Part shown: one piece after another, positions 44,602-53,339 of the stretch | How positions within the stretch are numbered: the first letter of the stretch is position 1 | How the letters are laid out: every line of letters starts with the position of its first letter | Assembly: GCF_900094545.1 (NCBI RefSeq) | Contig: NZ_FMAH01000041.1 | Span: forward strand, 1 to 59,812 | DNA: 59,812 bases | Reading direction: 5' to 3' | From: Martinezella miluonensis | Lineage (GTDB): Bacteria > Pseudomonadota > Alphaproteobacteria > Rhizobiales > Rhizobiaceae | The notes under the pieces: generated by a model | What the model was told of the DNA's origin: nothing | Database searches by the model: none | The model's input: only the letters and a program-made list of their open reading frames with translations | Translations under genes and position numbers: made by a program

Positions 44602-44865
44602 ATGTTGACATGTGGAATATGGCACGGGCCTGTCAGTTTTCAGCTACATCCGTTCGGCGCATTTCGAACGATCAAGAGCAGTTCGGAAGCACTGGACTAT
44701 TTGTTGACATATTGGCCCGTCGAACACGTTGAGGCTTATGAGGATGCGTTGGTGATTTGTCGCGCCGCGATCGAGGGCAAATCCAATCCTGAGCTTGCGA
44801 AAGATGCTTTCATTGTGGCTGCATACGAAGCCGGCATCCACATGAAGCTCGGTTATTTCCGCTGA
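44602..44865 (+). CDS. DUF982 family protein
   Basis: 87 residues. The pattern TIKSSSEALDYLLTYWPVEH, then YEDALVICRAAIEGKSN and AFIVAAYEAGIHM is the DUF982 family, small proteins almost limited to Rhizobiales and often present in many copies on rhizobial plasmids. Function unknown. GAGG lies 9 bp before the ATG. It stands alone among gaps. Confidence 0.8.
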   Translation: MLTCGIWHGPVSFQLHPFGAFRTIKSSSEALDYLLTYWPVEHVEAYEDALVICRAAIEGKSNPELAKDAFIVAAYEAGIHMKLGYFR

Positions 44866-45350
44866 GATTTTGGCGCCCTAGAATAACCGAAAGCGGCATT
44901 TTGAGATTGCAATCGGATCCCGGCTCGAAGCTCACTTCATTTGGTTATTTTGTGTGAACAATCGATTTCCGGGAGGACGGATGTTTGTGAACATCGCTCA
45001 GTAGACGCAGACTCCGCGAAACTCACCCTCCTTCCGGCTTCGCATTGAAGCGGCAATCGCGCGACGCGGTCCGTCGAATGCCCGGCGTTGTCATCGAACC
45101 TTGCCGTCGCATGCGGCGGGATTTTACGGCGATAGGAAAAAAGCGTTGAGGCCAACTAGTGACAGTCACAAAGCCACCGCTCTGTGGCCGGCAGATCGCC
45201 GTGCTATTGCCCCACAGAAAACGTTTGACGGCCGCATTGTCGCCGGATCGTTCTTCAACCCTAGCCTACGGCAAAATCAATAGGATATGCCGCCCTTCGC
45301 TCTGCGCCATCAAAGAGGTGTTCCCCCCGCACTACCAAAGAGGAATCAAG
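44866..45350. other. Gap between DUF982 and DUF4168 genes
   Basis: No gene I can support. A frame open from 45159 runs into the DUF4168 gene, but its upstream part lacks homology and the real signal-peptide start is at 45351. The promoter of the DUF4168 gene should be in the last 150 bp; I did not find a convincing stress-sigma-factor motif. Confidence 0.35.
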
Positions 45351-45773
45351 ATGATCACTCGTTATGTCTCTGCCGCATCGTTGACCGCTGCTGCTTTGAG
45401 CCTGATGCTTCTCAGCAATCCTGCGTCCGCGCAGCAGGCGACGCAAGACAAGCAATCCACCCAAGGACAACCAGATAGTAGCGGTACGGCTGCTACCGTC
45501 AGCGATCAAAAGATCGAGGCTTTCGCCGTCGCATATCTTCAGGTGGACAAGATCAGGCAGGAATACTCGGCCAAGATTGAAGCAGCGTCGGATGCGACCG
45601 CGAAGCAACAGCTGCAAACCGAGGCGAGCAAACAGATGGTACAGGCTGTTCAAACCTCTCCAGGCATGTCGGTAGGCGAATACAATGCAATTCTAACGGC
45701 CGCCAAGAAGGATCCGGCGCTTGTTAAGAAGGTTCAGGACAAGCTTCAGAAATCTGCACCTGCGCAGCAGTAA
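45351..45773 (+). CDS. Secreted DUF4168 protein
   Basis: 140 residues. Signal peptide at 1-28 (LTAAALSLMLLSNPASAQQ), then a Gln/Thr-rich linker, then the DUF4168 domain: DQKIEAFAVAYLQVDKIRQE, long helix SAKIEAASDATAKQQLQTEA, and MSVGEYNAILTAAKKDPAL. Family members are periplasmic helical proteins of unknown function. The start at 45351 follows AGAGGAATCAAG. Confidence 0.82.
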   Translation: MITRYVSAASLTAAALSLMLLSNPASAQQATQDKQSTQGQPDSSGTAATVSDQKIEAFAVAYLQVDKIRQEYSAKIEAASDATAKQQLQTEASKQMVQAVQTSPGMSVGEYNAILTAAKKDPALVKKVQDKLQKSAPAQQ

Positions 45774-46143
45774 GCAACGCTGCGATCACCAGGCACAGTG
45801 ATACCTACAGCCGCGCCGAGTGCCTTAATCTTGGCGTGGCCTCGATTAGGGTTGCTTCACCACGATGGCCGCGGTCGGTCATGTCGGTCGAACGGCGGGA
45901 TAGCCTCAAGCGCACCGAGTTCTTCGGCATGACGGTCTCGGGCGCTGTGATTGGATTTGCCCCGGCTCTATCGGGTCGTCTTTCCCGGGTGGCCAGAGCT
46001 AATGTCATCGTCCTTCCGCACCATTGGCTCTTCCTAGCTGACGAGACTCGCCCCCATTGCATGGAATCCAAATCTGACTTGGCGGCTAATGGCGATGAAA
46101 CCATGGTGAGAAACACCTGGAGAATGCCAATTTCCCACCGGCG
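45774..46143. other. Gap with no recognisable gene
   Basis: Two mutually antisense frames of about 100 codons span most of it (plus 45836-46150, GTG start; minus 45805-46116). Neither has motifs, a good ribosome site or codon periodicity that I would trust. It may be decayed DNA. Confidence 0.35.
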
Positions 46144-47382
46144 TCAGTAAAGCAATCGAGTTCGTATCGTCCCCGGAATCTGGCGAAGCGCGTCAAGTAT
46201 GTCATCCGCTGTCTGGCCAACGCCCTCGGCTTCAATGACCACATAACCCATTTCACCGTAGGTCTGCAGAAACTCACCGACGATATTTAGTCCACGGGAG
46301 GAGAAAATCGCATTCAGATTGTTTAGAATGCCGGGGCGATTTTCATGAACATGGATGAAACGGGTGCCGTTTGGACGTGGCGGCAGTTGAACCTGGGGGA
46401 AGTTGACCGCGCCCAGCGTCGAGCCGACGTCGGAATACTCGACAAGCTTCCTGGAGACTTCCCTTCCAATGCGTTCCTGGGCTTCTTCGGTCGACCCGCC
46501 AATATGCGGGGTGAGGATGACATTATCCAAGCCTTGCAGCGGCGTTTCGAAACGCTCCTTGTTGGACGCCGGCTCCTTCGGGAACACGTCCACAGCCGCG
46601 CCCGCGAGATGTCCTTCTTTCAAAACCTTCGCAAGCGCTTCAAGATCGACCACAGTCCCGCGGGAATTATTGATGAAAATGGCTCCCTTTTTCATCCTGC
46701 GCAGTTCGGCCTCAGTTATCATGTTTTGCGTCGAACTGGTTTCCGGAACATGCATCGTCACATAATCTGAGATTTCGAGAAGCTCGCCGAGCGTTGCCAT
46801 CGATTCCGAATTGCCGTGGCGAAGCTTGTCTGAAGGGTCAAAATAGCGAACGTTCATGCCCATGCTTTCCGCAAGAACGCTCAGCTGCGAACCGATGTTG
46901 CCGTAGCCCACGATGCCCAGCGTTTTCCCGCGCATCTCGCGGCTACCTTCGGCGGATTTGTCCCATCCGCCTTCATGAGCCGAAGCCGAGCGCGGGAAAA
47001 TCCGCCTGGTCAGCATTATGATCTCACCGATCACGAGCTCTGCGACCGAGCGCGTATTCGAATAAGGAGCGTTGAATACGGGGATCCCGCGTCGGCGGGC
47101 CGCATCCAGATCGACCTGATTTGTCCCCACAGAAAAACAACCGACGGCAATGAGCTTTTTGGCGGAACTGAAAATTTCCTCCGTCAGATTCGTGCGTGAA
47201 CGAATTCCGATAATATGTGCGTCGGCTATATGACTCTTGAGATCCTTGTCATCCAGAGCCTTCGGTAAATGAGTGAGATTGACGTAGCCGGATGACGAAA
47301 AGTAGTCCACGGCGCTCTGACTGATGCCTTCCAACAGAAGTACGGAAATCCGATCGCGCGGAAGAGAAAGTTGTCGGGTCAT
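46144..47382 (-). CDS. serA: D-3-phosphoglycerate dehydrogenase, short ACT-type (SerA)
   Basis: 412 residues, the length of the Escherichia coli enzyme (410). It oxidises 3-phosphoglycerate, the first step of serine synthesis. Features: substrate domain with GCFSVGTNQVDLDAARRRGI, Rossmann motif GIVGYGNIGSQLSVLAESMG, catalytic NNSRGTVVD, PKEPAS and LTPHIGGSTEEAQ, and a C-terminal ACT domain (HVHENRPGILNNLNAIF) for serine feedback. Rhizobia usually carry a longer (about 530-residue) SerA, so this is probably an additional, horizontally acquired copy. The start at 47382 begins the family N terminus. Confidence 0.93.
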   Translation of the reverse strand: MTRQLSLPRDRISVLLLEGISQSAVDYFSSSGYVNLTHLPKALDDKDLKSHIADAHIIGIRSRTNLTEEIFSSAKKLIAVGCFSVGTNQVDLDAARRRGIPVFNAPYSNTRSVAELVIGEIIMLTRRIFPRSASAHEGGWDKSAEGSREMRGKTLGIVGYGNIGSQLSVLAESMGMNVRYFDPSDKLRHGNSESMATLGELLEISDYVTMHVPETSSTQNMITEAELRRMKKGAIFINNSRGTVVDLEALAKVLKEGHLAGAAVDVFPKEPASNKERFETPLQGLDNVILTPHIGGSTEEAQERIGREVSRKLVEYSDVGSTLGAVNFPQVQLPPRPNGTRFIHVHENRPGILNNLNAIFSSRGLNIVGEFLQTYGEMGYVVIEAEGVGQTADDILDALRQIPGTIRTRLLY

Positions 47383-47528
47383 TGAATTGCCTACGATTCT
47401 GAAATTCGATTGGGCCAAGGTCGCTTGTCGGCCGCAAAGCTCACAGCTGAGTCAACATGACTTAGCGACCATCCAATCGACAGCGCAAGAAAAAACTCAG
47501 CCATACTCAGCGGCAAAGGACGACGGCC

Positions 47529-47877
47529 ATGCTCGTATCGGATCTCGGCCGAACCTTGGCCGAACTTCGAGCGAGAGAACTGATCTTTCATCGCCGCGAG
47601 TTCGGCACCAAGTGATGACCTGCTCCATACGAGGGCAGGCGATTTTTGGGAAGTCGGCGCAAGCGGCAGAGTTTACGATCGGGAATTTGCTATCTCCAGT
47701 CTCCTGAAGCGTGACAGCGCGTCGGAGCCGGACGATTGGTCCTGTGAGGATCTTTATCCGCCAGATCGCCGCTGATCGGTATCAGCTCAATGACGTTTTG
47801 CAGGAAGCCGAGCATCGAACAACTCTTTGCCGGAAAGCCGATCCAGGTCGGAACGTAGTCTTGCGCCAGAGGACCAT
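47529..47877 (+). pseudogene. DUF4440/NTF2-like gene broken by two frameshifts
   Basis: Reading across three frames restores a DUF4440-like protein: LAELRARELIFHRREFGTK (stop at 47613-47615), then in the next frame DFWEVGASGRVYDREFAI and EPDDWSCEDLY (to about 47765), then IRQIAADRYQLNDVLQEAEH and RTTLCRKADPGRNVVLRQ. One shift lies near 47612, another near 47760. These blocks match, in order, the small cytosolic proteins with a nuclear-transport-factor-like fold. It is non-functional as it stands unless the shifts are sequencing errors. Confidence 0.65.
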
Positions 47878-48138
47878 CATCGCCCAAACGGAGAGAGGGA
47901 TGGCGAATACGCTTGTCGCTCTTCCTCAGTTGCTGGATGGGCAACGATCTGGCGCGAGCGTGGAAGCACGTCAGCGGACTTTGATGGCGGGAACGCCGCA
48001 AGGGCGGGTGTTCCCCAAGGGATCCGTGCGTGCGGTCTGACTGAGGCCAGGATTGGAACAGCTCGTGTCCTCACCCATTCAAAGAGAAAAGCGGCATGTA
48101 ATCAGATCTTGGCAGGTCCCTGCAGTACTGGAGTGCAA

Positions 48139-48921
48139 TCAGAGCACGACGACTTTTGTTCCCACGCCGACCCTGCCATAGAGATCCATCACATCCGGAT
48201 TCGCCATGCGGATGCAGCCAGAAGATACGGCCTTGCCGATCGAGTTGGGCTCATTGGTGCCATGGATGCGGTAGAGGGTGGAGCCGAGATAGAGCGCTCT
48301 GGCGCCGAGGGGATTATTGAGGCCGCCGTCCACATGGTCGGGTAATTCCGGTCGGCGAGCGATCATTTCCCTGGGCGGCGTCCAATCCGGCCACTCCGCC
48401 TTGCGGCTGATCGTCTGCGTGCCCTTCCAGGCGAAGCCCTGCTTGCCGACACCGATGCCATATTTGAGGGCAGTTCCGTCGTTGAGCACGAGATAGAGGC
48501 GCTTCTCCTTGGTGGAGATCACGATCGTGCCAGGTTCGTAGCCCGAGAGGGGCACAACCGTACGCGGGATCGGCGACCGCGCCAGGCTGGCACGTCTATC
48601 ATCTTTGACGCCGGGATTGAATTGCGGAGAGATCGCGCCCGAATCGATCGAAGCCTGCCGCTGTGGACGCCGGCGGGACGGGAAATCGCCGTCTTCGTCG
48701 TCATAATAGCCATAGGGGTCACCCTGATGATAATAGCCATCGTCGAAACGCCGATCATCGCGATAGCGCGGCGGCGCCTCCCGCCAATAACGCTGAGTAG
48801 CATAGCCACTGTCCGGGTCGTCGCCATAATCCGGCAAATACCTCCACTCCTGAGCATGCACGGCGACGCTTGTCATCAGCACAGCCAGAGCAGGCAAAAG
48901 GACCAATCTTATAGTCTTCAT
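48139..48921 (-). CDS. L,D-transpeptidase (YkuD family), secreted
   Basis: 260 residues. Signal peptide at 1-23 (LVLLPALAVLMTSVAVHAQ). A low-complexity Tyr/Asp/Arg-rich region (about 25-85) is followed by the YkuD domain: IVISTKEKRLYLVLNDGTAL, then RIHGTNEPNSIGKAVSSGCI with the catalytic cysteine in SSGCIRM. It forms 3-3 cross-links in peptidoglycan or attaches proteins to it. The ATG at 48921 begins the signal peptide; another ATG lies 12 bp earlier. Single gene. Confidence 0.92.
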   Translation of the reverse strand: MKTIRLVLLPALAVLMTSVAVHAQEWRYLPDYGDDPDSGYATQRYWREAPPRYRDDRRFDDGYYHQGDPYGYYDDEDGDFPSRRRPQRQASIDSGAISPQFNPGVKDDRRASLARSPIPRTVVPLSGYEPGTIVISTKEKRLYLVLNDGTALKYGIGVGKQGFAWKGTQTISRKAEWPDWTPPREMIARRPELPDHVDGGLNNPLGARALYLGSTLYRIHGTNEPNSIGKAVSSGCIRMANPDVMDLYGRVGVGTKVVVL

Positions 48922-49167
48922 GTCACAAACCATATTTCCCGAAGAACGCACCGGATTGCGCCCCCGCGTCGACGGGGGATGCGTGCCACCGACAATCCGC
49001 GAAACGCAGGCGTAATTGTGGCAGCGGCGGTCGAAAGTCTTGATTTTCCAACCTGTTTTTGAGAGGCCCTTGTACAGATGCGAGATGCGTAAGCAAACCT
49101 TCCTTTTCTCACGCATTCATGGTTCGTACAAACCTCGCTAAATCGAGCCGAAATCTGATGCCGAAAG

Positions 49168-49530
49168 TTGCAACCGTCAGCCCCCCGGCAGCAAAGACTG
49201 ATCGGATACGCCCGGGTTTCGACCGACGATCAGCTGAACGGCATCCAGGTCGATGAGTTGCGCGCCGCAGGCTGCCATCGCATTCATCGGGAGCACGGAT
49301 CCGGTGCGTCCCGCGCACGACCAGTGCTGACGAAATTGCTAATGGATCTTAGCGCTGGCGATGTGCTCGTCATTGTTCGCCTGGATCACCCGGCCCAATC
49401 GGTTAGCCATTTGCTCGATGTCATCGAAGACCTCGAGAAGCAAGGTGTACCTCTCCGCTCACCGCGCGATCCGGTCGAAACCTCGACAGCGCAGACTTGC
49501 CGACGGTACGGCAACTCCGCCCCAGCATAG
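49168..49530 (+). pseudogene. Truncated serine resolvase/invertase
   Basis: RLIGYARVSTDDQLNGIQVDELRAAGC is the start of a Tn3-type resolvase (catalytic serine in ARVSTDDQ), followed by GSGASRARPVLTKLL, DVLVIVRLD and PLRSPRDPVETSTAQ. The reading frame then leaves the family and stops, so the helical and DNA-binding C-terminal part is missing. There is no ATG at the family start. It is a fossil of a transposon or integrated element. Confidence 0.8.
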
Positions 49531-49609
49531 TTGAGACAATGCCGCGCGCATCCTCAATCGTCGCGGTCATGAGTGATCGGTCGAGCGACTGCGACGAGCG
49601 GTTCACCGC

Positions 49610-49830
49610 GTGGCCCGTGAGAAGCTCGCAGAACCCGAACTGCTGGCTCGTTCTCCTCGGCGCGCTCCGGAGGATCATTTGATGAAGCTTTTCACTGCGA
49701 TCACCATCGCCGATCCGGCTCTGTCGCTACGCGGCATTGCCATGATGCCGGTTAGTAAGGATACGCCGTTGCGGGTGGTCCGGCGACGTGCCGTCCAGCA
49801 GAATAACGTGCTGTCTGCCATCGGCCAGCG
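49610..49830 (+). pseudogene. Transposase fragment, possibly ISL3 family
   Basis: A plus-strand frame contains LSLRGIAMMPVSKDTPLRVV followed by RRRA, similar to the segment of ISL3-family transposases preceding the catalytic domain. Sequences before and after do not continue the family in one frame, so this is a decayed fragment. It lies 80 bp past the broken resolvase. A family tail of the same kind appears at the right edge of the window. Confidence 0.45.
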
Positions 49831-50140
49831 ACCAGATGTGTTCCGAACGCGTCCCCGTTCGTTGGATAGCTGGTTGCCTTGGCTCGATAGCCGCTGGGCC
49901 TTGCACGTCGAGACCTTCAATAGCTCATCTACGAAGCCGTATTCCTTTCGCACGACGATAGCCTGCTCTTTGAAGAGCCCAGCCTTCGGCCTCGACAAGA
50001 GGACAGCACGGGCGTGCAATCCTCGTCAATTGGCAACGGTACGAGACAGGGAGCAATCTTCGGCGCCTATGGTGGGGTCAAACCGTGCTCCGAAACCCAA
50101 CTAAAACGTCGCGACAGCTCTCCGGTTCTGGCCAGACCGC

Positions 50141-50920
50141 CTAACTCGGCGAGGCGTCATGCGCGCCGGCGGCTCTTTGAACCAAGCGGGCAACCACTTC
50201 AGTGCGGTTCTGCGCCTGCAACTTACGCATTATGTGTTGCAAATGCATCTTCACAGTATGCCCCGACAAATTGAGTTTTCCTGCAATTACCTTATTTGAG
50301 CAGCCGCATTGCAACTCTGCGAGGACATCCGTCTCGCGGGGAGTGAAATCGGCAATCGCCAGGTACTGCGTCTTATCATCCAAGCTTTTTTCGGCCTCAT
50401 TTCTGGCCGGAATATGCTCGTTTGAGCCGTTTGTAACAGCTCCCAATAGCTGCGGGCAGAATGTTCCTCCTGCCAGAACGAGACGAAGACCGGCAAGGGC
50501 AATGTCAATGGGAAGTGAAGTCGAGAAAAAGCCGCGGATGCCTATCTTGAGCGCCTGACGGGCTATGTTGACGTCATCCGTACCTGAGAGCAACGTGATA
50601 GGAGCATCAGGAAAACGTGCAGTAATTGCTGCGAGATCATCACGCAGGCTGGTACTCTCAACATCTCTGCCGGCCAGATCTAGTGCAATCAAACGCACCT
50701 CAACCCCAAGAGCTTTGTCGAGACTCTCAGTTGAGATCATATCGATAAAATTCCAACCGGCGAGTTCACCCTCAAGAAGCTTCACCACGGTCGTTCGCGC
50801 CAGCGTAGAATGTTGAATAACAATAACAGTTGGTGCATTGCGCCCCATATGGCGCTTAGATTTAGCACTGTTGGACACCTGCGTGTTCCCCCGAATATTT
50901 GCAACCCAACAGTAACTCAT
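50141..50920 (-). CDS. Orphan LuxR-family regulator with atypical receiver domain
   Basis: 259 residues. The N-terminal half has a receiver-like fold: TVIVIQHSTLARTTVVKLL, IALDLAG with a possible phospho-acceptor D81, ITLLSGTDD and GIRGFFSTSLP. The acidic pair normally found after strand 1 is replaced by QH, so classical phosphorylation is doubtful, as in CsgD/VpsT-like regulators. The C-terminal GerE domain (FTPRETDVLAELQCGCSNKV, then GHTVKMHLQHIMRKL) is intact. No histidine kinase is nearby. It lies beside the glycine-rich/secretion locus and may control it. Confidence 0.9.
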   Translation of the reverse strand: MSYCWVANIRGNTQVSNSAKSKRHMGRNAPTVIVIQHSTLARTTVVKLLEGELAGWNFIDMISTESLDKALGVEVRLIALDLAGRDVESTSLRDDLAAITARFPDAPITLLSGTDDVNIARQALKIGIRGFFSTSLPIDIALAGLRLVLAGGTFCPQLLGAVTNGSNEHIPARNEAEKSLDDKTQYLAIADFTPRETDVLAELQCGCSNKVIAGKLNLSGHTVKMHLQHIMRKLQAQNRTEVVARLVQRAAGAHDASPS

Positions 50921-51655
50921 ATTATTCTCGTTCTCGCTTCATGTCATGACAAAAAAGTCCGGGTGTATTCTCACAATCAATAGTCAGATCTCTCATGATA
51001 ATTCTTGCGGACTATAAGATACAAACGAGAGATAATCTAAGCCGGCAGGGCACGTTAATAGCACGTTAGAAGGCTTATTTATGAGGACCTGCGGAATAGA
51101 CTTGTCGCGGCAGGCTTTCGATCTTTCGCCTGATTCATCTGCAAGAATCGGGTCAACAAAGCTTTCAAAGACGCTGAAAAGGTAACCGATCTGTTACAGA
51201 TCCATTCAGGAAAGAGCCGTTGGATATAACGAGCTGCCGATCAACGCGGCTTTAATTCCATATCTCAATTCAAGGCATTTGCAGATCCGGATAGCAAAAC
51301 AACCAGTACAAAAAAGCAAAAAAACACAATATCGCTGATTTCCCGTTATAGTTACTGAAAAATCGTATATAACGACGCATTGGCATCGACTGTCATCAGC
51401 TTTACTCAGGCAATACTGTGCAGGCACCAACAGATGCCAAGCAGACGTAACGGCCTATGGCGCTCGAAATCTATCACAACGTGGAGAAGGTCATGGTGGA
51501 ATCTTCGGTATCTCTGGTAGCGAGTCGTCCGCGCCACATCGGCCCAGGAGACGAAAGCCGGGCGAAGGAAACGATCCAACATATGGTTTGGAAAATGGCA
51601 CGAAGAACGGTTTCGTGCAGTTGAGCCTCCGCAATGCAAGTGGGGAGGCTGTCGG
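50921..51655. other. Long intergenic region with repeats near the LuxR-type gene
   Basis: No confident gene. GCACGTTA occurs twice, at 51050-51057 and 51061-51068, exactly 11 bp apart. GATCTG-TTA-CAGATC at 51188-51202 is a perfect palindrome. A hairpin AGCCTCC/GGAGGCT (51624-51630 and 51644-51650) just after the glycine-rich gene's stop may end it, though no T tract follows. A 55-codon plus-strand frame at 51457-51624 (MALEIYHNVEKV) has no known relatives and is not called. Confidence 0.45.
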
Positions 51656-52744
51656 CTAGGTGTGCATGAAGCTCAGAATGTCGTCTACGAGAGCCGAATG
51701 GGCGTCCGTGAGGTTGCCGCCTCCGCCGTGGCCCCCGATGCCGGCCAACTGAAGCGCATGCTGATCATAAAGAACATGATCGATCTGCTGGGCGTCCGCC
51801 GTCCCACCGGCGGGAACGGCAATGTTGATGGGATGGAAATAGGCGAGATTGACGTCTACTATGCTGCCGGTTGACGCTCCAATCCCGCCGCCGCCACCCT
51901 CATGATTGCCGGTAAAAATCGTCTCTGATGACATGTTGAAGCCACCGCCGTTGCCGCCGATGCCTGCGATCTGCATGCTGCCCTGATCGAAAATTGCATT
52001 GTTTGTCTGATGAGCCTCCGCCGAGCCGCCTGCGGCGCCCACGGCGATGTTGATCGGTGAGAAGATGGCCACATTCACGTCGACCATACTGCCGACGAAA
52101 ACTCCATCTCCGCCATGGCCTGCATAATTGTCGCCAGTAAATGTAAGTGCAGTTCCTGGGCTCATCGACGGGTCATGGCTCACGACGTTATGGTCTCCGC
52201 CCGACCCGCCGATGCCGCCAATCTGGGTTGCGCCCTGCAGGAACACTGCATTGTTCGATTGGTCAGAATGAGCCACCGCGCCAGGGCCTACCGCCACAGC
52301 ACTATTCACGGGGGCAAACACCGCGACATCGGAGCTTACGAGCCCACCGTAGAAGAGGCCATTGCCCCCTGTGCCGGCGTGATTGCCCTCACCGCCGCCA
52401 CCGATGGCAACATTGCCGCTTCCGCCATTCCCGCCGATCCCAGCCATTTCGGTGGGATGCTGATTGATGAGCGCGTCGTTGCCCTGGAAGGCGTCGGCAC
52501 CCGAATGAGGTCCCGCAATAGCGGCGTTCGACGGCACGAAGACGGCCAATGCGTTGCTGTCGATCACGCCTTCGCTTATCCCGTCACCACCGCTGCCGGC
52601 TGAATTATAGCCCGGACCAGAAGCGACATCCAATGGAAGCCAAGTCGGCACCAATGCCAGATGCCCCGCGGCCAAATTGGAGGCGAGGTTTTGATCGGTG
52701 CCCGTTTTGGGCAAGTCTTCCGATAAGGGCCGAATTTCCGTCAT
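51656..52744 (-). CDS. Glycine-rich four-repeat protein, probable type I secretion substrate
   Basis: 362 residues from ATG 52744, which has GGAG 6 bp upstream; the frame is open 81 bp further. It holds four imperfect repeats of about 63 residues (about 49-111, 123-186, 208-270, 282-344). Each opens with a Gly-rich turn, continues with a hydrophobic strand block (VDVNVAIFSPINIAV in the third) and ends with AGIGGxGGxxN. It has no Sec signal peptide and no classical nonapeptide RTX repeats. The divergent 191-residue protein shares the ending motif and is encoded next to an ABC/HlyD secretion pair, so export by that pair is likely. No family recognised. Confidence 0.75.
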   Translation of the reverse strand: MTEIRPLSEDLPKTGTDQNLASNLAAGHLALVPTWLPLDVASGPGYNSAGSGGDGISEGVIDSNALAVFVPSNAAIAGPHSGADAFQGNDALINQHPTEMAGIGGNGGSGNVAIGGGGEGNHAGTGGNGLFYGGLVSSDVAVFAPVNSAVAVGPGAVAHSDQSNNAVFLQGATQIGGIGGSGGDHNVVSHDPSMSPGTALTFTGDNYAGHGGDGVFVGSMVDVNVAIFSPINIAVGAAGGSAEAHQTNNAIFDQGSMQIAGIGGNGGGFNMSSETIFTGNHEGGGGGIGASTGSIVDVNLAYFHPINIAVPAGGTADAQQIDHVLYDQHALQLAGIGGHGGGGNLTDAHSALVDDILSFMHT

Positions 52745-53339
52745 TACCGTCTCCATTCCGCGGTCAACCGCACGTCTCACCGAGCGTGCAGCGTATGCAG
52801 CCTGAATTTTTCGGACATTGTGCATCTGAACGTAAGAAAAGCAGAGCCTGCAATTCGTCTACATCCCGTCGGCTAGTAATGTAGCCATTTGGCTGTCATG
52901 GCCGCAGCGCGCGTTTGACGGCACTAAATCCGCCGTTGGATTGGAGGTCCGACATCGTGCCCCTCCTTTTCTCGCGACGGAACATAATGATTTTCCAGCC
53001 GCGAACAGGATCTCCTTCGCCAGGCCCAGCCTGATCAGAACCCCGGAAAATAGCCGGTTCACTCGGGCGGCCGTTGCTTCAAAAAGCGGCGTCTCTTCGA
53101 CCAGATCGCAGACATGATCCTGGCCATGCCACCCAGCGCCAAATCACTCGGCACCAAGCCAAAATAACGTTTTGTCGACTCCAAGTATACGCCCGAAGGA
53201 TCGTCGCCGAATATCTAGATAGCTCGCAGATTTAACCGCGAGTAATATTCACCCGCGGTTGTATTTGCTGGCGGTGAGATGCTGGATACCCACGCCGTAG
53301 AAGGAACACCGACGAAACGAAGTAGAAGGAGGGATATCG
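52745..53339. other. Divergent promoter region of the glycine-rich genes
   Basis: No gene with recognisable motifs. It separates two divergent glycine-rich genes and should hold both promoters. The main structure is the imperfect 27-bp palindrome at 53234-53260, listed separately. A minus-strand frame at 52859-53062 has no motifs. Confidence 0.45.
53234..53260. promoter_or_regulatory. Imperfect 27-bp palindrome before the secretion locus
   Basis: Arms AACCGCG (53234-53240) and CGCGGTT (53254-53260) are exact; further inside, three more of six positions pair (GT with AC, A with T). The centre is AT-rich. It lies 80-106 bp upstream of the 191-residue glycine-rich gene. This size and symmetry fit a dimeric regulator such as the nearby LuxR-type protein. 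I did not find a second copy upstream of the other glycine-rich gene. Confidence 0.5.

Noticed and set aside
51457..51624. Possible 55-residue protein between the LuxR-type and glycine-rich genes
   Set aside because: There is no good ribosome site and no known relatives, and an equally long antisense frame overlaps it. Mentioned only in the gap note.
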